Assembly: GCF_000002865.3 (NCBI RefSeq)
Contig: NW_001865047.1
Location: 199,795 to 233,202, forward strand
Origin: Monosiga brevicollis MX1
Lineage: Eukaryota > Opisthokonta > Choanoflagellata > Craspedida > Salpingoecidae
DNA length: 33,408 nt
Reading direction: 5' to 3'
The notes beneath the pieces were generated by a model. It was not told the origin of the DNA. It was given only the letters and a program-made list of their open reading frames with translations, and did no database searches. Positions 11,537 to 21,819 of this stretch are shown in pieces. A program made the translations under genes and the position numbers. Position 1 is the first letter of the stretch. Each line of letters starts with the position of its first letter.

Positions 11537-12278
11537 TTATTCGGCCAGCCAGTATGACTCAAGCTGGAAAGTGTAGGAATAATAACCCACAAGGAGTTAA
11601 TGAGAATATCAAACCGGGTCCTCATAAATACACCTTCCTTTGCCTTGGCATCCATCTCGCGTTTCGAAGCGGCGTCAACTCTACCAGGAGAGATAAGAAG
11701 AGCGTACCTCGGCAAATTCACTTTCCCAATCAGAGTTGAAGACAGACTGAACGGTTGAGTTGATCAGCTTCATGCGGCACGCTGAGATTTCAGCGTCGGG
11801 CGTGAACAACACTGCATCGTCGCAATGGTTCATCTGGACCTCGCCTGTGGTATGAGCACATTCCAGATTGAGCAAAGGGTCAGCCCTGGGAACTGGGTTA
11901 TTCAGCTTGACTCTGCACGCGCGAGCAGTACAGATGTGCAGACGGCCCATCGGACGGCCTCATGTCACGTACAGGCGGGTGTAGCCAGCACGATGCTTGC
12001 AACGAAGACGGCCAACATGACTGCGCGCGCACGGATCAGGCAGACGGAAAGCATCAGTGCAGCGTTACGACAACCAGTCGAAGACTACCATGTGAGCCGA
12101 GCACCCGCAGATTCGTAGCGAGGTGCAAGTGTTTGGCTCCCCTCGCTTCCATCAATGGCGGCGCGATTGGGAAGCATGACATTGGCATTGTATCCAGCAG
12201 ATCGGCACGCCCCGGAAACATTGGGCAAAGAAGCCCTCCTCCAAGGGACTCACCCAGAGCAAGGCGGATGGAGAACAT
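11537..12278 (-). CDS. Small secreted protein of unknown function
   Basis: I do not recognise this protein. A phase-consistent four-exon model (12278-12254, 12020-11973, 11910-11708, 11563-11537) gives exactly 100 aa. The first two exons join to make a strong signal peptide: MFSIRLALV followed by MLAVFVASIVLATPA, with likely cleavage after ATPA near residue 24. The mature part is about 76 aa, acidic, with three cysteines (ECAHT, NHCDDA, SACRM) and one N-glycosylation sequon (NST). It ends ELESYWLAE. An in-frame upstream ATG exists at 12308 (MLNSDPTTAV...), but 12278 gives a cleaner signal peptide. The third acceptor reads GCAGAG rather than a simple CAG, the weakest point of the model. The odd cysteine count allows disulfide-linked dimers. 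Confidence 0.5.
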
Positions 12279-12768
12279 GACGGCGGTCGTCGGGTCGGAG
12301 TTTAGCAAAAGTGTGTGATCAAGCTACAAAAGTGCCCAACGCTCGCGTCAACCGGCGACAAAGCAACAAAGCAACGCTCCTCCTTGCGGTGCACTCTTTT
12401 CTCTTTTTGATTTTTCCCTTTTCGGGGGTTTTCCCTTTGGGTTATGCTTGTGGCTGTGTGGAGTGTGTGGAACAACGTGGTGGGGGGCACCAAACGTGTG
12501 AAAGAACAAAAGAGCGTAGTAGCAAAGTCCTTTTCAAGAGTTGTGTGTCTTGTTTTTCAGCAGAAAGTTGGTCTTGAATTGGGATCGCGGCAAAAACCTG
12601 GCCTAACTTATTCGTGATTTGCATTCAACCGTAGAATAATGAAAAAGAGTTGTTGTTGTGAGCCACGAGGATCATAAATTTGCTGACATTGAGAAACAAA
12701 AACAATTGAGGTATATATGTACTATTATCTCATCCAGCCCACAAGCAGTGCATTAGCTTGCGACCATC
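12279..12768. other. Intergenic region upstream of the tRNA pair
   Basis: No supported gene. It contains T-rich stretches (about 12400-12440) and an AT-rich segment (12625-12735) just before the first tRNA, which may help Pol III initiation. Confidence 0.4.
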
Positions 12769-12909
12769 GATGCCGTGGCCGAGTGGTTAAGGCGTTTGGC
12801 TGCTAACCAAATGGACTCTGTCCGCGTAGGTTCGAATACTACAAGACGTTGTTCATTGGCTTGATTGGTCTGTACACCATCGAGCACAACGAATATCCTG
12901 CCGGCATCG
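12769..12909 (+). tRNA. tRNA-Ser(GCU), copy 1, with a 59 nt insert in the T arm
   Basis: The acceptor stem GATGCCG (12769-12775) pairs perfectly with CGGCATC (12902-12908), followed by discriminator G. The A box is TGGCCGAGTGG. The anticodon arm is TTTGG-CTGCTAA-CCAAA (anticodon GCT). The long variable arm is GGAC-TCT-GTCC, as in serine tRNAs. The T stem 5' strand GTAGG and loop TTCGAAT end at 12837. The matching 3' strand CCTGC appears only at 12897-12901, so 12838-12896 is an insert. The insert folds: 12847-12852 pairs with 12886-12891 (6 bp), and 12859-12869 pairs with 12876-12885 (10 bp with one bulged T). A nearer CTAC (12839-12842) could also close a 4 bp T stem. Oligo-T runs at 12918-12921 and 12926-12929 fit Pol III termination. 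The insert could be an unusual intron, a retained arm or a disabling insertion. Confidence 0.75.
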
Positions 12910-13195
12910 GTTAATTCTTTTGCTCTTTTGGCCTCTGATCTCTTGTGCGACCTGAAGAAGTGAGGTGGGCGTCAGGCGGCCAGTATGTCGTAGCCCGGCT
13001 ACCCCCCTGTTTTTTTTTGATGCTTGCTTCCACCGATCAAGTCGGCCGATCTTCCCTTCCTCCTGAGACAGTTCCTGGAGAGAGCAAAGATTTGAACGCA
13101 CAGTTTTTCGTTGAGCAAAATCATGCTGACAATCGAGGCGATTCAAGTAATAAATAAGTTATATAACAAATTATCGTTCGTCGTTATCAACCCTC
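12910..13195. other. Spacer between the two tRNA genes
   Basis: This 286 bp spacer shows no gene. The sequence just before copy 2 is AT-rich (13141-13185), resembling the AT-rich flank of copy 1 in composition but not in sequence. Confidence 0.5.
12918..12929 (+). terminator. Pol III oligo-T terminators of tRNA copy 1
   Basis: Two TTTT runs lie 9 and 17 nt after the discriminator base. Their position fits RNA polymerase III termination just beyond the distal acceptor strand. This supports the full 141 nt unit as the transcript. Confidence 0.6.
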
Positions 13196-13337
13196 GATGC
13201 CGTGGCCGAGTGGTTAAGGCGTTTGGCTGCTAACCAAATGGACTCTGTCCGCGTAGGTTCGAATACTACAAGACGTTGTTCATTGGCTTGATTGGTCTGT
13301 ACACCATCGAGCACAACCGAATATCCTGCCGGCATCG
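13196..13337 (+). tRNA. tRNA-Ser(GCU), copy 2, with a 60 nt insert in the T arm
   Basis: Identical to copy 1 across the tRNA and insert except for one extra C near 13318 (ACAACCG for ACAACG), which bulges the outer helix of the insert. The insert spans 13265-13324; the T stem 3' strand is 13325-13329, the acceptor 3' strand 13330-13336 and the discriminator G 13337. Similarity to copy 1 stops almost exactly at the tRNA ends: the flanks differ within a few bases on both sides. The sharp boundary argues that the whole unit, insert included, is the conserved gene. A T7 run at 13343-13349 is a good Pol III terminator. Confidence 0.75.
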
Positions 13338-13342
13338 GTAGA

Positions 13343-13349
13343 TTTTTTT
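13343..13349 (+). terminator. Pol III T7 terminator of tRNA copy 2
   Basis: Seven T residues begin 6 nt after the discriminator base of copy 2, a strong Pol III stop signal. Confidence 0.7.
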
Positions 13350-13567
13350 GCTCTTCCTTGAAGCACGATTGGTGTTTATCAATCAATGTCCCCCTTATCT
13401 CCTTCCTCAGACTTTTTACCCCCTCATCTTCACGGTGTCACGTCGATGAGGGAATTCAATTTTGTAACTCAGGGCTGGAGGCAGTCTAACGAGGTGTGAG
13501 GGACTTGCTCGTGCACGCCAAATGTTCACTGCCGTGTGGCGTATCGGAGACGCTTCAAAGGGGCCAC

Positions 13568-14855
13568 TCACGCCTCGGCTCGAGCGTTCAGCTTGTTGCT
13601 GAGGGAGCGGAGGGCCATGTCGACAGCAATGGTAATGAGAACGCTGGTCACCACCATGCCGGCTTGTGCGGCTTGCGGATAGCCCACACCGTGAAGAGCA
13701 AAGGTCCACAGCGATAAGACGGCAGCCATGTTGGCCTGCAGTCCCCACCGATAACGACACAGTCCATGCACCAGAAGAGCTCAATGTGAGTGGGGCTACA
13801 AGACTGACGACAACAACGAGTCAGGAGACGTGGGGTGTCCCGCGGTTCCAACATACCGCACACGTGGCCAGCTTGCCTTCACCGCGTGCCTGGATGGCGC
13901 GCTTGGGCGCCGTTGAAAAGTAGTCTTGGAAACTGGGGAGGCGGAGGCGGTAAAAGTTGAGTGATGAAGCTGCATGCCTTTGTGTGGTTGCTTTTGTTTG
14001 AATGTCGAGGTCAAAATCAGGCGGGAAGATCTGATGCGCATGTTCCACATACCGAACAATCGCCAGGGTTGCCTGCACGGCAATCTTGATGTAGGCGGCA
14101 CGTCGCCAGAAGGTGCCGAGCGCCGAGCTCAGCGGGCTCATCAGCAACGCTGTCAACATGCCAATGTGGAAGAGCTGGGCGAGGAATGTTGCAAAGCCAC
14201 AGCCGATAAGAGAGCTCAGTGCTGAAGATGGCCTTCATCCTTGTGCTAAACTCACCTTGTCCACTTGGGCATCGAGAAAAGCCCCAAACTTGCCGTCGTC
14301 GCCTATGGGTCATCAAGCCGTGCAAAGAGCCGATTTTGGCGTCAAGCGAGAAAAACCAGGCGAAAAGCCGTGGAGGGAGAGCCGGGCAGCGTGTCCATGC
14401 GAGTTTGCCAAAAAGGGTGTGGCATACCTCCGGCACGGCCCTTGTTGTGGTCGGCGCGGGCTACGGCTCCATCCAGACGATCCAGCATGTCATGCAGCAA
14501 GGCCAAGCCACCTGCAAGTTGACAGATAACGCAGCACAAGCGCGGCACAGTGAGCCTGGATGGTTTTGTTGGTCAAAACTTGCAGGTTGGGGATCAGCAG
14601 GTATGTGCGTGCGTGTCAACGTTACCAACCGGCTGCGGCCAGGTAGGTGGGCGCGGGGGACTGCAGGAGGTGGATGCAGGGGATGAGGCACGCGCCCGCG
14701 GCAAAGGTAATGGCGTTGGGACTGAGGCAGCGCGGAAAGAAGCGCGAGTTGGCCAGGCTCGACATGAGCCGGTTCAACGGGTCATACACGAAGCGATGGT
14801 GCCAGCTCAAGATGGGCAGCGCCAGTGCATCGGGCAGCAACTGCAGCATCACCAT
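13568..14855 (-). CDS. CDP-alcohol phosphatidyltransferase family enzyme
   Basis: Integral membrane enzyme that transfers a phosphatidyl or phospho-alcohol group from a CDP-activated donor in phospholipid synthesis. Six exons (14855-14630, 14511-14428, 14302-14256, 14174-14053, 13932-13857, 13735-13568) join in phase to 240 aa. The N-terminal region contains LSPNAITFAAG, typical of the first membrane helix. The family signature D-x2-D-G-x2-A-R...G-x3-D-x3-D is complete: D86, D89, G90, A93, R94, then G110, D114, D118 (FGAFLDAQVDK). The gap between R94 and G110 is 15 residues rather than the usual 8. Further hydrophobic segments follow: LFHIGMLTALLMSPLSSAL, MAAVLSLWTFALHGVGY and MVVTSVLITIAVDMAL. 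The motif style (FGAFLD..VDK) is closer to phosphatidylglycerophosphate, phosphatidylinositol or cardiolipin synthases than to choline phosphotransferases. The acceptor alcohol cannot be assigned. Confidence 0.85.
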
Positions 14856-14990
14856 GGCACTGGTCTCTATGCTGTGTACTCTAAAGCAGCTCAGCGCCTG
14901 TCACAAGAAACAACTGCCGTCCAGAGAAGCAAGCAAGCAAAAGGGACGCGCCAGCACTTGAGACCAACTGCGGCAGGTGCGATCAATGTC

Positions 14991-15024
<34 letters not shown>

Positions 15025-15562
15025 GAGAGCGAGAGAGAGAGAGAGAGAAAATGAGCCAATGGCTCCATACACAGACAAAAGGGAGAGATAGAGGAGAGAG
15101 AGAAAAAGAATAGAGAGAGTGCGCGTTGTGGAGCCCTTGGTAGTGAATCAGTGTAAGCCATGGTCTTGAGTCACCAAGCTGGCTGCATGCTCCACTGCTT
15201 CTGCCACCAATCTCGGGCAACCGTCCAGCCCTCCCATAGCATCGGACGCTGGCTGTCTCGGTTCGGTGCACCTCCCCCTCGCTCCGACACCGCGTTGGCC
15301 CCCGGGCCTTTCTTCGCACCAGCACTCGCTGACATTGCCACAGCGACCCACAGCTTGTGTGCGCCCCGGGCAGAAAGTTCATCACACATCACACTTTATG
15401 ACCTTCAACCAACTTCTCTCTTCTGCGTGAAAATGTCTGACAAAATTGTCAGATAAAACAGGCAACGGTCGACAAATCAGCATCAACAACAAAACATGAA
15501 CGAACACGTTGAATAAAGGGGCCGCTACTGCTGGTGCTGCTGCTGCTGCTGCTGCTGGTGGG
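14856..15562. other. Divergent intergenic region with a (GA)n tract
   Basis: It separates two divergent genes. It holds a GA-rich microsatellite and a short polypurine tail to 15118. 15170-15450 contains open stretches on both strands without recognisable domains. Promoters for both neighbours should lie here. A TGC triplet run (about 15530-15556) sits just before the downstream start codon. Confidence 0.4.
14993..15048. repeat. (GA)n microsatellite
   Basis: GA dinucleotides with a few GAGC interruptions. The tract lies upstream of the phosphatidyltransferase start. Confidence 0.95.
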
Positions 15563-18500
15563 ATGGCGACCTCGGCGGTGTCGCAGCTGGTGCGGGACTT
15601 GGAGGTGGAGGTTGCGTCACTGGTACAGCAGCTGCGAAATGCATTGGCGAATCGGGTGGATGTGGCGGTTGTGCAATGTATAGATGGTTCGGGGGCGGGT
15701 CGAGGCTGGGGCCACTCGGCGCTCGGGTGGCTCGCGGCCATCCTTGATCTCTGCCGATCCGACACGTATGTCTGGCGATCCCTTCATTCTTGATCGGTAC
15801 TTGTCGCGTTCGTCTCACCTTGGCGACCTGGCGGGCGTCTGATAATGTTTGTGCGTAGGAGCCGACAAATGTCGCGCTGGGCTGTGCAGATAATGCTCGA
15901 CACGACCGTGCCAACATCGTTTTCAGCAGTCCGAATTGTCGTGGCCACCACCGCCATGCTTGCGGCCCAGCTCACCACCGAGCACGCGCTGTACGATCAA
16001 TGGTCTCACTGGGCACGACATACGCATGCTGATACCAGCAAGCTGTCTGCACTCGCCAACCACCTATGCTCCCCAATCGAGCAAGCCTGTATCCTTCTCT
16101 TTTTCGCATCTCAGCCAACCCTGGTGAGTGTGCAACCCCCCCTGTCCGAGTCTCCGCCGCGCAAGAACCCTTGGTGTCTCTCACTAGCGCCACAATGTAT
16201 CATGCTTCTCGGCTAACAGCCAGCTGACCAGCTGCTGAATCCAGAGTTTTTCCATGCCTGGGCTTGCCAGCCCAGTTTCTCCGCGCTGCTCCCTCATCGA
16301 GCCCACAGCCTATCTTCAAGCTTGGCCCGCGGCCTGTTGGAGGGTCTGAGCCGTTGTCCAGCCTTAGACACCGGCCCTGCACCGTGGTTCCCTCTTCTGG
16401 ATGACTTGTCCTCCCGTTCCGACTTTGCCGACGTCCTTACTGTGAGCCTTACCCGCGCTCGACGCTGTCGCATCTGCACACTTTGTGGCCACTCATCCCA
16501 GCCCGCTGGCACGCACAGAGCCATTCTGAAGATCCCCTTGCCGTTATGTCATTGCCCTTGCAGCTGCTGGTTTGCTGTTTGACCTACAAAGTATGCGTCC
16601 AGCTCAATCCGCCGTGCGAGCGCGTTGCAAGGCGCTTTCACCTCAAGTGCTCTCTTTGCTCGCTCCTAGACCTGGCCTGCGGACGATGTGGTGCAGATTA
16701 TGGTCAACGCTGCTGAACAATGCCAGCCTGGGTATGGCGAACGTGGTACTGCCCTTGTTGAGGGAGCGCCACCATGCTCCCCGCAGTCAGCGCGCCTCAC
16801 TCGATGATGCCTTTGTTTTGTGATAGCTCGCCTCAAAATCTGCTGGGCCCAACCGCGTGGTATTCGCTGCATCAGGCGCTAGATCAACTCTCCATTACCC
16901 TACCCAAAGTCTGGGTTCCACCCGAGCCGGAGGCTCAGATAAACCCCGAAGGGCTTCTGAATAATCTAGAACAACAGCTGGCCACGCTGGCCACAGCTTA
17001 TCCTGCACGGCAGCCCCAGATACCTGCTGCTTCGGCCCCGGACGTGCGTGCTGAGCATGGCGCCTCCAAAGCCTCGCGCGAGCCCGCCATCAAAGCCCTC
17101 TCGCCTGTGTCGGCACCGCCAGAGGCCAAACGCCGCAAAATCTCGCCTGATGTGACCGCCATTGAGTCCAGCATTGCTCAGACTGACGTCGCCGTGTCCA
17201 GCCCTCCACACCCAGCGCCCTCACCCGAGCGCAACCAAGCAAACCTAGCCTGGCTAACAGAGCAGCGGGGTCCTGACTGGGCCCCCACCAAGCACGACTG
17301 GCGTCGTGCAGCCGAAGTGCCCCAGGCGCATCTCCTCGCGGTAAAGCAAAAGCCTCCAACTCGTCTTCTCATGCCACCCTCGGAAAGCCGCTGCACCCTC
17401 AATGTTCTGCAATCAATCATTCATCAATGCTCCCACCGTGTCTTTGGTCGCTCCCACTTGCCGGACGAGCCACCCTCAATAGTATCCACCGCCCCCAACA
17501 CTGAGCTGGCTTGTTGCATGCTTTGCGCAGCGACTCACCCTGCCGGCCCCCAGCATTGATCAAGCCAATCGCCTCTGTATGTGTTTTGCTGCTCTCCGTG
17601 CCTGTCACGAGCACGCTGTTTTTCTTGCTGACGAGCCTGGATTCTCTTCGCTTCTGTCAACTCATGGCGGTGTGCTCTGCTTGTGCCATAGTTGTGTCCT
17701 GGCGACAGGCGGGCACATTCGCACACTTTGTTGCCATGGTTGAGTGGCTCGGGCAACACTCGGCTCTGCCGACTTGGTGTCCGTCCCCACTACCACCCAC
17801 CTTGCCTCTTACGCACACGCTCGTCTTGTCTCACTGGCATGAGTCCGCGCTCCCCGCAAGTCTGCCGGTGCTCTCTCTGACGCTGCTGCGCAAGCTGTTT
17901 TCCAGCTATGAGGGAGCTGCCGACGACGGTCTGATTGCCACCCGTGATTGCATGTGGCACCGTCTCGCAGCGCTAGTGGCCTTGCACAACATCATGTTGG
18001 GAAACCCTAGCGCTCAACAAGATCTCTTTGCAGACGCCGAACACTTGTTTCTCGAGTGTGTCTCGTTGCTGCTGCTGCCACGCGCCTTGCATCGAACACC
18101 GTCTTCTCAGGTCTCATTCTGGGCTTTATTGCCCCGGGTTACGTCTCGATGCGGCAGGGTGTTCATGCTGCGGCAGGCTAGTGAGACGGTGGCATGCGCC
18201 TCGAGCATGGTTGATCCACTTGTACACAAAGCCTCCCGGGTTATGATCGCGGTCAAGTCATGGCCGGGGCTGAACGTCGACGCCTTTGATGCCTGCGCAA
18301 CTGCCGTACGTGCTCTCTCAGCCCCAGCCGTGTCACAACCTTTGTGATGGGGATCAAGTTTGTCAAAGCGTATGCTCATGCCCTGATGGCGCGTCTGGGC
18401 CCCCATCTGGCGTTCAGCTCTTGCACTCGGCAATGTCCAAAAAGGATGGCAAGCTTTATGAGCATGCCATCTTGTTACGTACGTTGTCTCGTGCAGCCGT

Positions 18501-20501
18501 CTCGCCAGCGTGTGACAAGTCGCACAGACCCTCGCTGACCAGTTTTTTCTCCGCCTCTGCACTCTTTTCTTTGTCCTTGCCCTAGGGTTGGCTTTGGGCT
18601 TTGTCGCACCGACGCGAAATTCAACCATTGTCTTTCAGGTCTGTTTTCTTGCCTCCAACTCGTTGCTATGGGACGGAAGTCACGGTTTTCTGGTTTTCTT
18701 TCGTTGGCTGTCAGCCGTCGCTCACTTTCACCACACAACCTAGTGTATGGCTGAGAGCCACCTCAATGACAAGATTGCCGTCCATTTGGCGACAAACCTC
18801 TGCCGTATCTTAGAGCAGGCAAGGTCCCAAATTTGCTCCAGCAGTTGCGCCGTGCTTTTTAACGAGGGTTCGGCTTCCTCATCGCAGGCATCAAAGGAGA
18901 AACGTGCGATTGCCGATGGTCAGTGTGTTACAGCAGCAAACTTTCTGCGCGAGCGATTGGAAAAGGTTGCTTGCAGCCCTGAATCTGAAGCGGGGAGTGC
19001 GACCCGAAAGCTGTTGGTCAAGGTGCGTCCTGTCGGCACTGTATGTCCGTGTAGGATTATGCGTCTCTTCTCTTTCGATATCCTAGCCAGCTCTCATGAT
19101 AACCCTCATTTGTGTCGGATCACTTATCCGGAATACTCGTGCAGCTGTTCAAGTCTGTGGCTCTGTTGGTGGGCACTGGAACCGGGCTCGAGTGCGTGGT
19201 TCAAGCCCAGCTACTACAGACCCTCTCGCGCTGTTGTCGTCAGCCTGCGCTCCGTGCAAACGCTTCATTGGCCATGACAACCATCTGTGAGGTCTGTACT
19301 ACATTTATCTCTGACTACTTTGCGGCCTAGGGCCACGCACGGAGCTCAGTCACGTTCGTTTTCTGCCAGGCCATGGAATCCGAACCGCGTTTGCAGCAGG
19401 CGGTGCTGTGCGATGAAGCATGTGGCGACATGCTCGTTAATTTGCTTGACAGTGTCTTTGAGCTGCGCCACGAAGACGCCCGAGACTATTTTGAGAACGG
19501 GGTTCAAGTTTGTCTCTTCTCTGCGTGTTCAGCCCCTTTGCTGCCTTCCTCCGATTATAAAAAATTCTAATATGTTTGTCGGCACGCAGGCTTATGCGGC
19601 TTGCGCCTTGGCTTATAGTTGCTCGACGCTTTGGCGCTCCATCGCTTCTATGTTTAGGTGTTGGCAGCAGTCCTACGCTGGGAAATGAAGCACGTGGCTA
19701 CAGGCCGAGCGGGTGCGCCACAGCAGAATGCCATTTTTTCTTTCCCCATCACGGCTCGAGCTTATGAATGATGTCTTGGTCACCGAGAGTCTAGGTCCAC
19801 ACTGGAGTGAGTGGCTCACCAGGCTGGGGGTTGTGCTTTGCGAACATCTCGTTCGGGACCAAGATGAGCCAGTCCTGGTCGCAAGTTTACAGGAGGCCCC
19901 GGTCGTCTTTGACTTGAGCCACGCGCTACGCGCTTGCCTCAAGGACGAATCGACATTTCTGGCATTGCTTAAGGTGAGCCTCAATTGCTGCCTGGGGAGG
20001 GGAAAGAAAGTCGAGTACAAGGGTAGACGACTGCAAGAAGCCGTAGCTGCCTAATGGCGCAGCTCACTCGGGAGGTTGGCAATTCGTTTGCAGCAAGCCT
20101 CGTTTTCCAAGGTCGTGGGACAGTTGCTTGAGGCTGGAGCACGCTTGGATGAGTGCAATGACAAGGTGATGTTATTCGTGCCATTCTAACGACACAAGTG
20201 ATTCCCAGTTTTGTCGCATCTGATTCGTGTCTGGCTGCTTGGTGCTGGTCAATCTGATTCCGATGCACAGACGTCAGCCGCAGCGATTGTGGGCATGATT
20301 GCTGCCATGGTAGCGCATGGCAAGCATCGTGCTCAATTGCGTACCTCCAGCGTCGTGCAGGTGGGAGTGCAAGCGACGTCGAGGGCTGTGGGAATGTCGC
20401 GTGCTCATGCCAGTGTGGTCTCACGTGGGTAATTCCAGGTGTTGGCGCGTGCGCGCTGGCTACAACGCGACTCTAACACCGGCAAGCAGCTTTTGCGGTA
20501 G
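15563..20501 (+). CDS. Large, mostly helical protein of unknown function (multi-exon)
   Basis: I cannot assign a family. Twelve exons join in phase: 15563-15765, 15859-16123, 16232-16441, 16519-16590, 16670-16731, 16827-17481, 17531-17671, 17709-18305, 18418-18478, 18586-18638, 18744-19022 and 19145-19291, giving 915 codons. Further coding pieces follow (about 19369-19505, around 19740-19973, 20094-20165, 20210-20360 and 20439-20501 ending TGKQLLR), with unresolved joins. The start MATSAVSQLVRDLEVEV has a G at -3. The sequence is Leu/Ala-rich with repeated amphipathic helices, as in HEAT/ARM-type solenoid proteins. A central low-complexity linker of about 120 residues in exon 6 carries a basic cluster (PEAKRRKIS) resembling a nuclear localisation signal. 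No catalytic motif or membrane segment is evident. A nuclear scaffold or genome-maintenance role is possible but is only inference. Confidence 0.65.
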
Positions 20502-20802
20502 GTTGCGCTTGAGCGACTCGAAGTAGTAACCTTCTCAGCGAGCAGCCTTGCCCGGAACACGTCTGACTCTTGTGGTTGCGTGGTATGTGAGATCAGGTTT
20601 TGCAACACTTTGCTGGGTCGTTAGAGACTGAAAGCATATGTAGGTTCCAGAAGGTCATCGGGGCATTCAAACCCTGATGCTCGAAACTATTTAGGTTAAT
20701 GCAAAATACGTGCATCAATTGACATGTGAAGTACACACACTTCTGTTGGACACAAAAACAGCAGCACGGCTTCTGGGGCTTTGCAGGATGAGATCTGGCA
20801 TT
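20502..20802. other. Convergent intergenic region
   Basis: About 300 bp between two convergent stop codons. Nothing beyond probable 3' untranslated sequence is seen. Confidence 0.5.
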
Positions 20803-21819
20803 CTACATGGGTGAGCCAGGATACTTGGGGCAATCTGCTGCCACCCCCACGGCAGCATCAAAGCTTACTGGCTCAGCAGCTTGCGAGTGGCGGAGGCGGT
20901 CTTCTGCAGCGCACAGTGCCGCCCAAAGAAGACGCAAGACCGGAGTTTCGATTTTGGGATCACCAACCACTACATCGGGGTTTTCGCCGTACAGCTCGAC
21001 GGGATAAATGTTGCAAGCTCGGATGCCGACGTCATGGGCCAATTCGCGAACCACATCGGCGACTTTGACGTCAGCTCCGAGAAGGTCAATCTTCGTGAGC
21101 GCCACGAGGTATGGCGTGCGCCTTTCATGCAGGCGGCGACGCAGTTGAATGATATTTTGCTGCACGACGGGATCTTTGGCTTGGGGTGCCGCGACGGTGG
21201 CAATGACGCAGTGCACGGCGTGTTGAGGTCCCGGATTATCCCGCAGAAAGTGTTTGTCTTCGTTGTCGCCCCCCTGGGTAAGGGGGTGGCCGCTGAGCAT
21301 TCTGCCCGACAGCATGGCGCGCAGGTTGATTGAGTCTAGGTTGGCGTCGTGAAAACCCATGGTGTCCCAGAGTGACCAAGGCATGATGTGTGCGGCACGA
21401 TCGTCCAAGCGAACGCCGCGTTCTTCAGCCAGGCGGGCCACATCGCTTTGGTTCAGCTTGAACTGCGTTTTGAAGAGCCGGTTCGTCATCTATTGGATTG
21501 ACTCGTCTCGGATGAGCTGAGGTGCAAGCCACGGTGCGCAATGCGCACTGGCGGTGATATTATGGGTTATGCAGAGAAGAGGCAGCAGGACACAGACCTG
21601 ACCATCCGTTGCGGCTTGTCCTTGCTCGACAATGTCAGAGAGGTGGCCGCGAACCATGAAGATTGTGTGCAGGGTGTTCAGCAGGGCCGATTTTCCGCTT
21701 CCGGCAGCGCCCGCCAGTAGAACATTGACGAGCGGAATGATGCTGGTGACATTGTGTGAGAAGCCCAACACGTTTCCGAGTAGCTTGTCGCGGACTTCGG
21801 CTGAACTCGCGTCGGCCAT
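20803..21819 (-). CDS. IFI44-like GTPase
   Basis: Predicted GTP-binding protein of the interferon-induced protein 44 (IFI44/IFI44L) family. Two exons (21819-21598 and 21489-20803) join in phase at GQ|MTNRLF to give 302 aa. G1/Walker A is GAAGSGKS (37-44), G3 is DTMG (116-119) and G4 is TKID (206-209). The region after G4 (VVRELAHDVG, then VELYGENPDVV and ending LRLLWAALCAAEDRL) matches the layout of IFI44 proteins, which end their G domain in a similar LRxxLWAAxD block. The N-terminal TLDc-like part of some animal homologues is absent; the protein starts about 30 residues before the P-loop. No signal peptide or membrane helix is seen. IFI44 genes are interferon-inducible in vertebrates; no such system can be inferred here. 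The ATG has a favourable A at -3. Confidence 0.8.

Noticed and set aside
12769-12909. Reading copy 1 as a plain degenerate tRNA pseudogene ending near 12850
   Set aside because: The 5' acceptor strand does not pair locally but pairs perfectly with 12902-12908, both copies agree, and T-runs follow the distal end.
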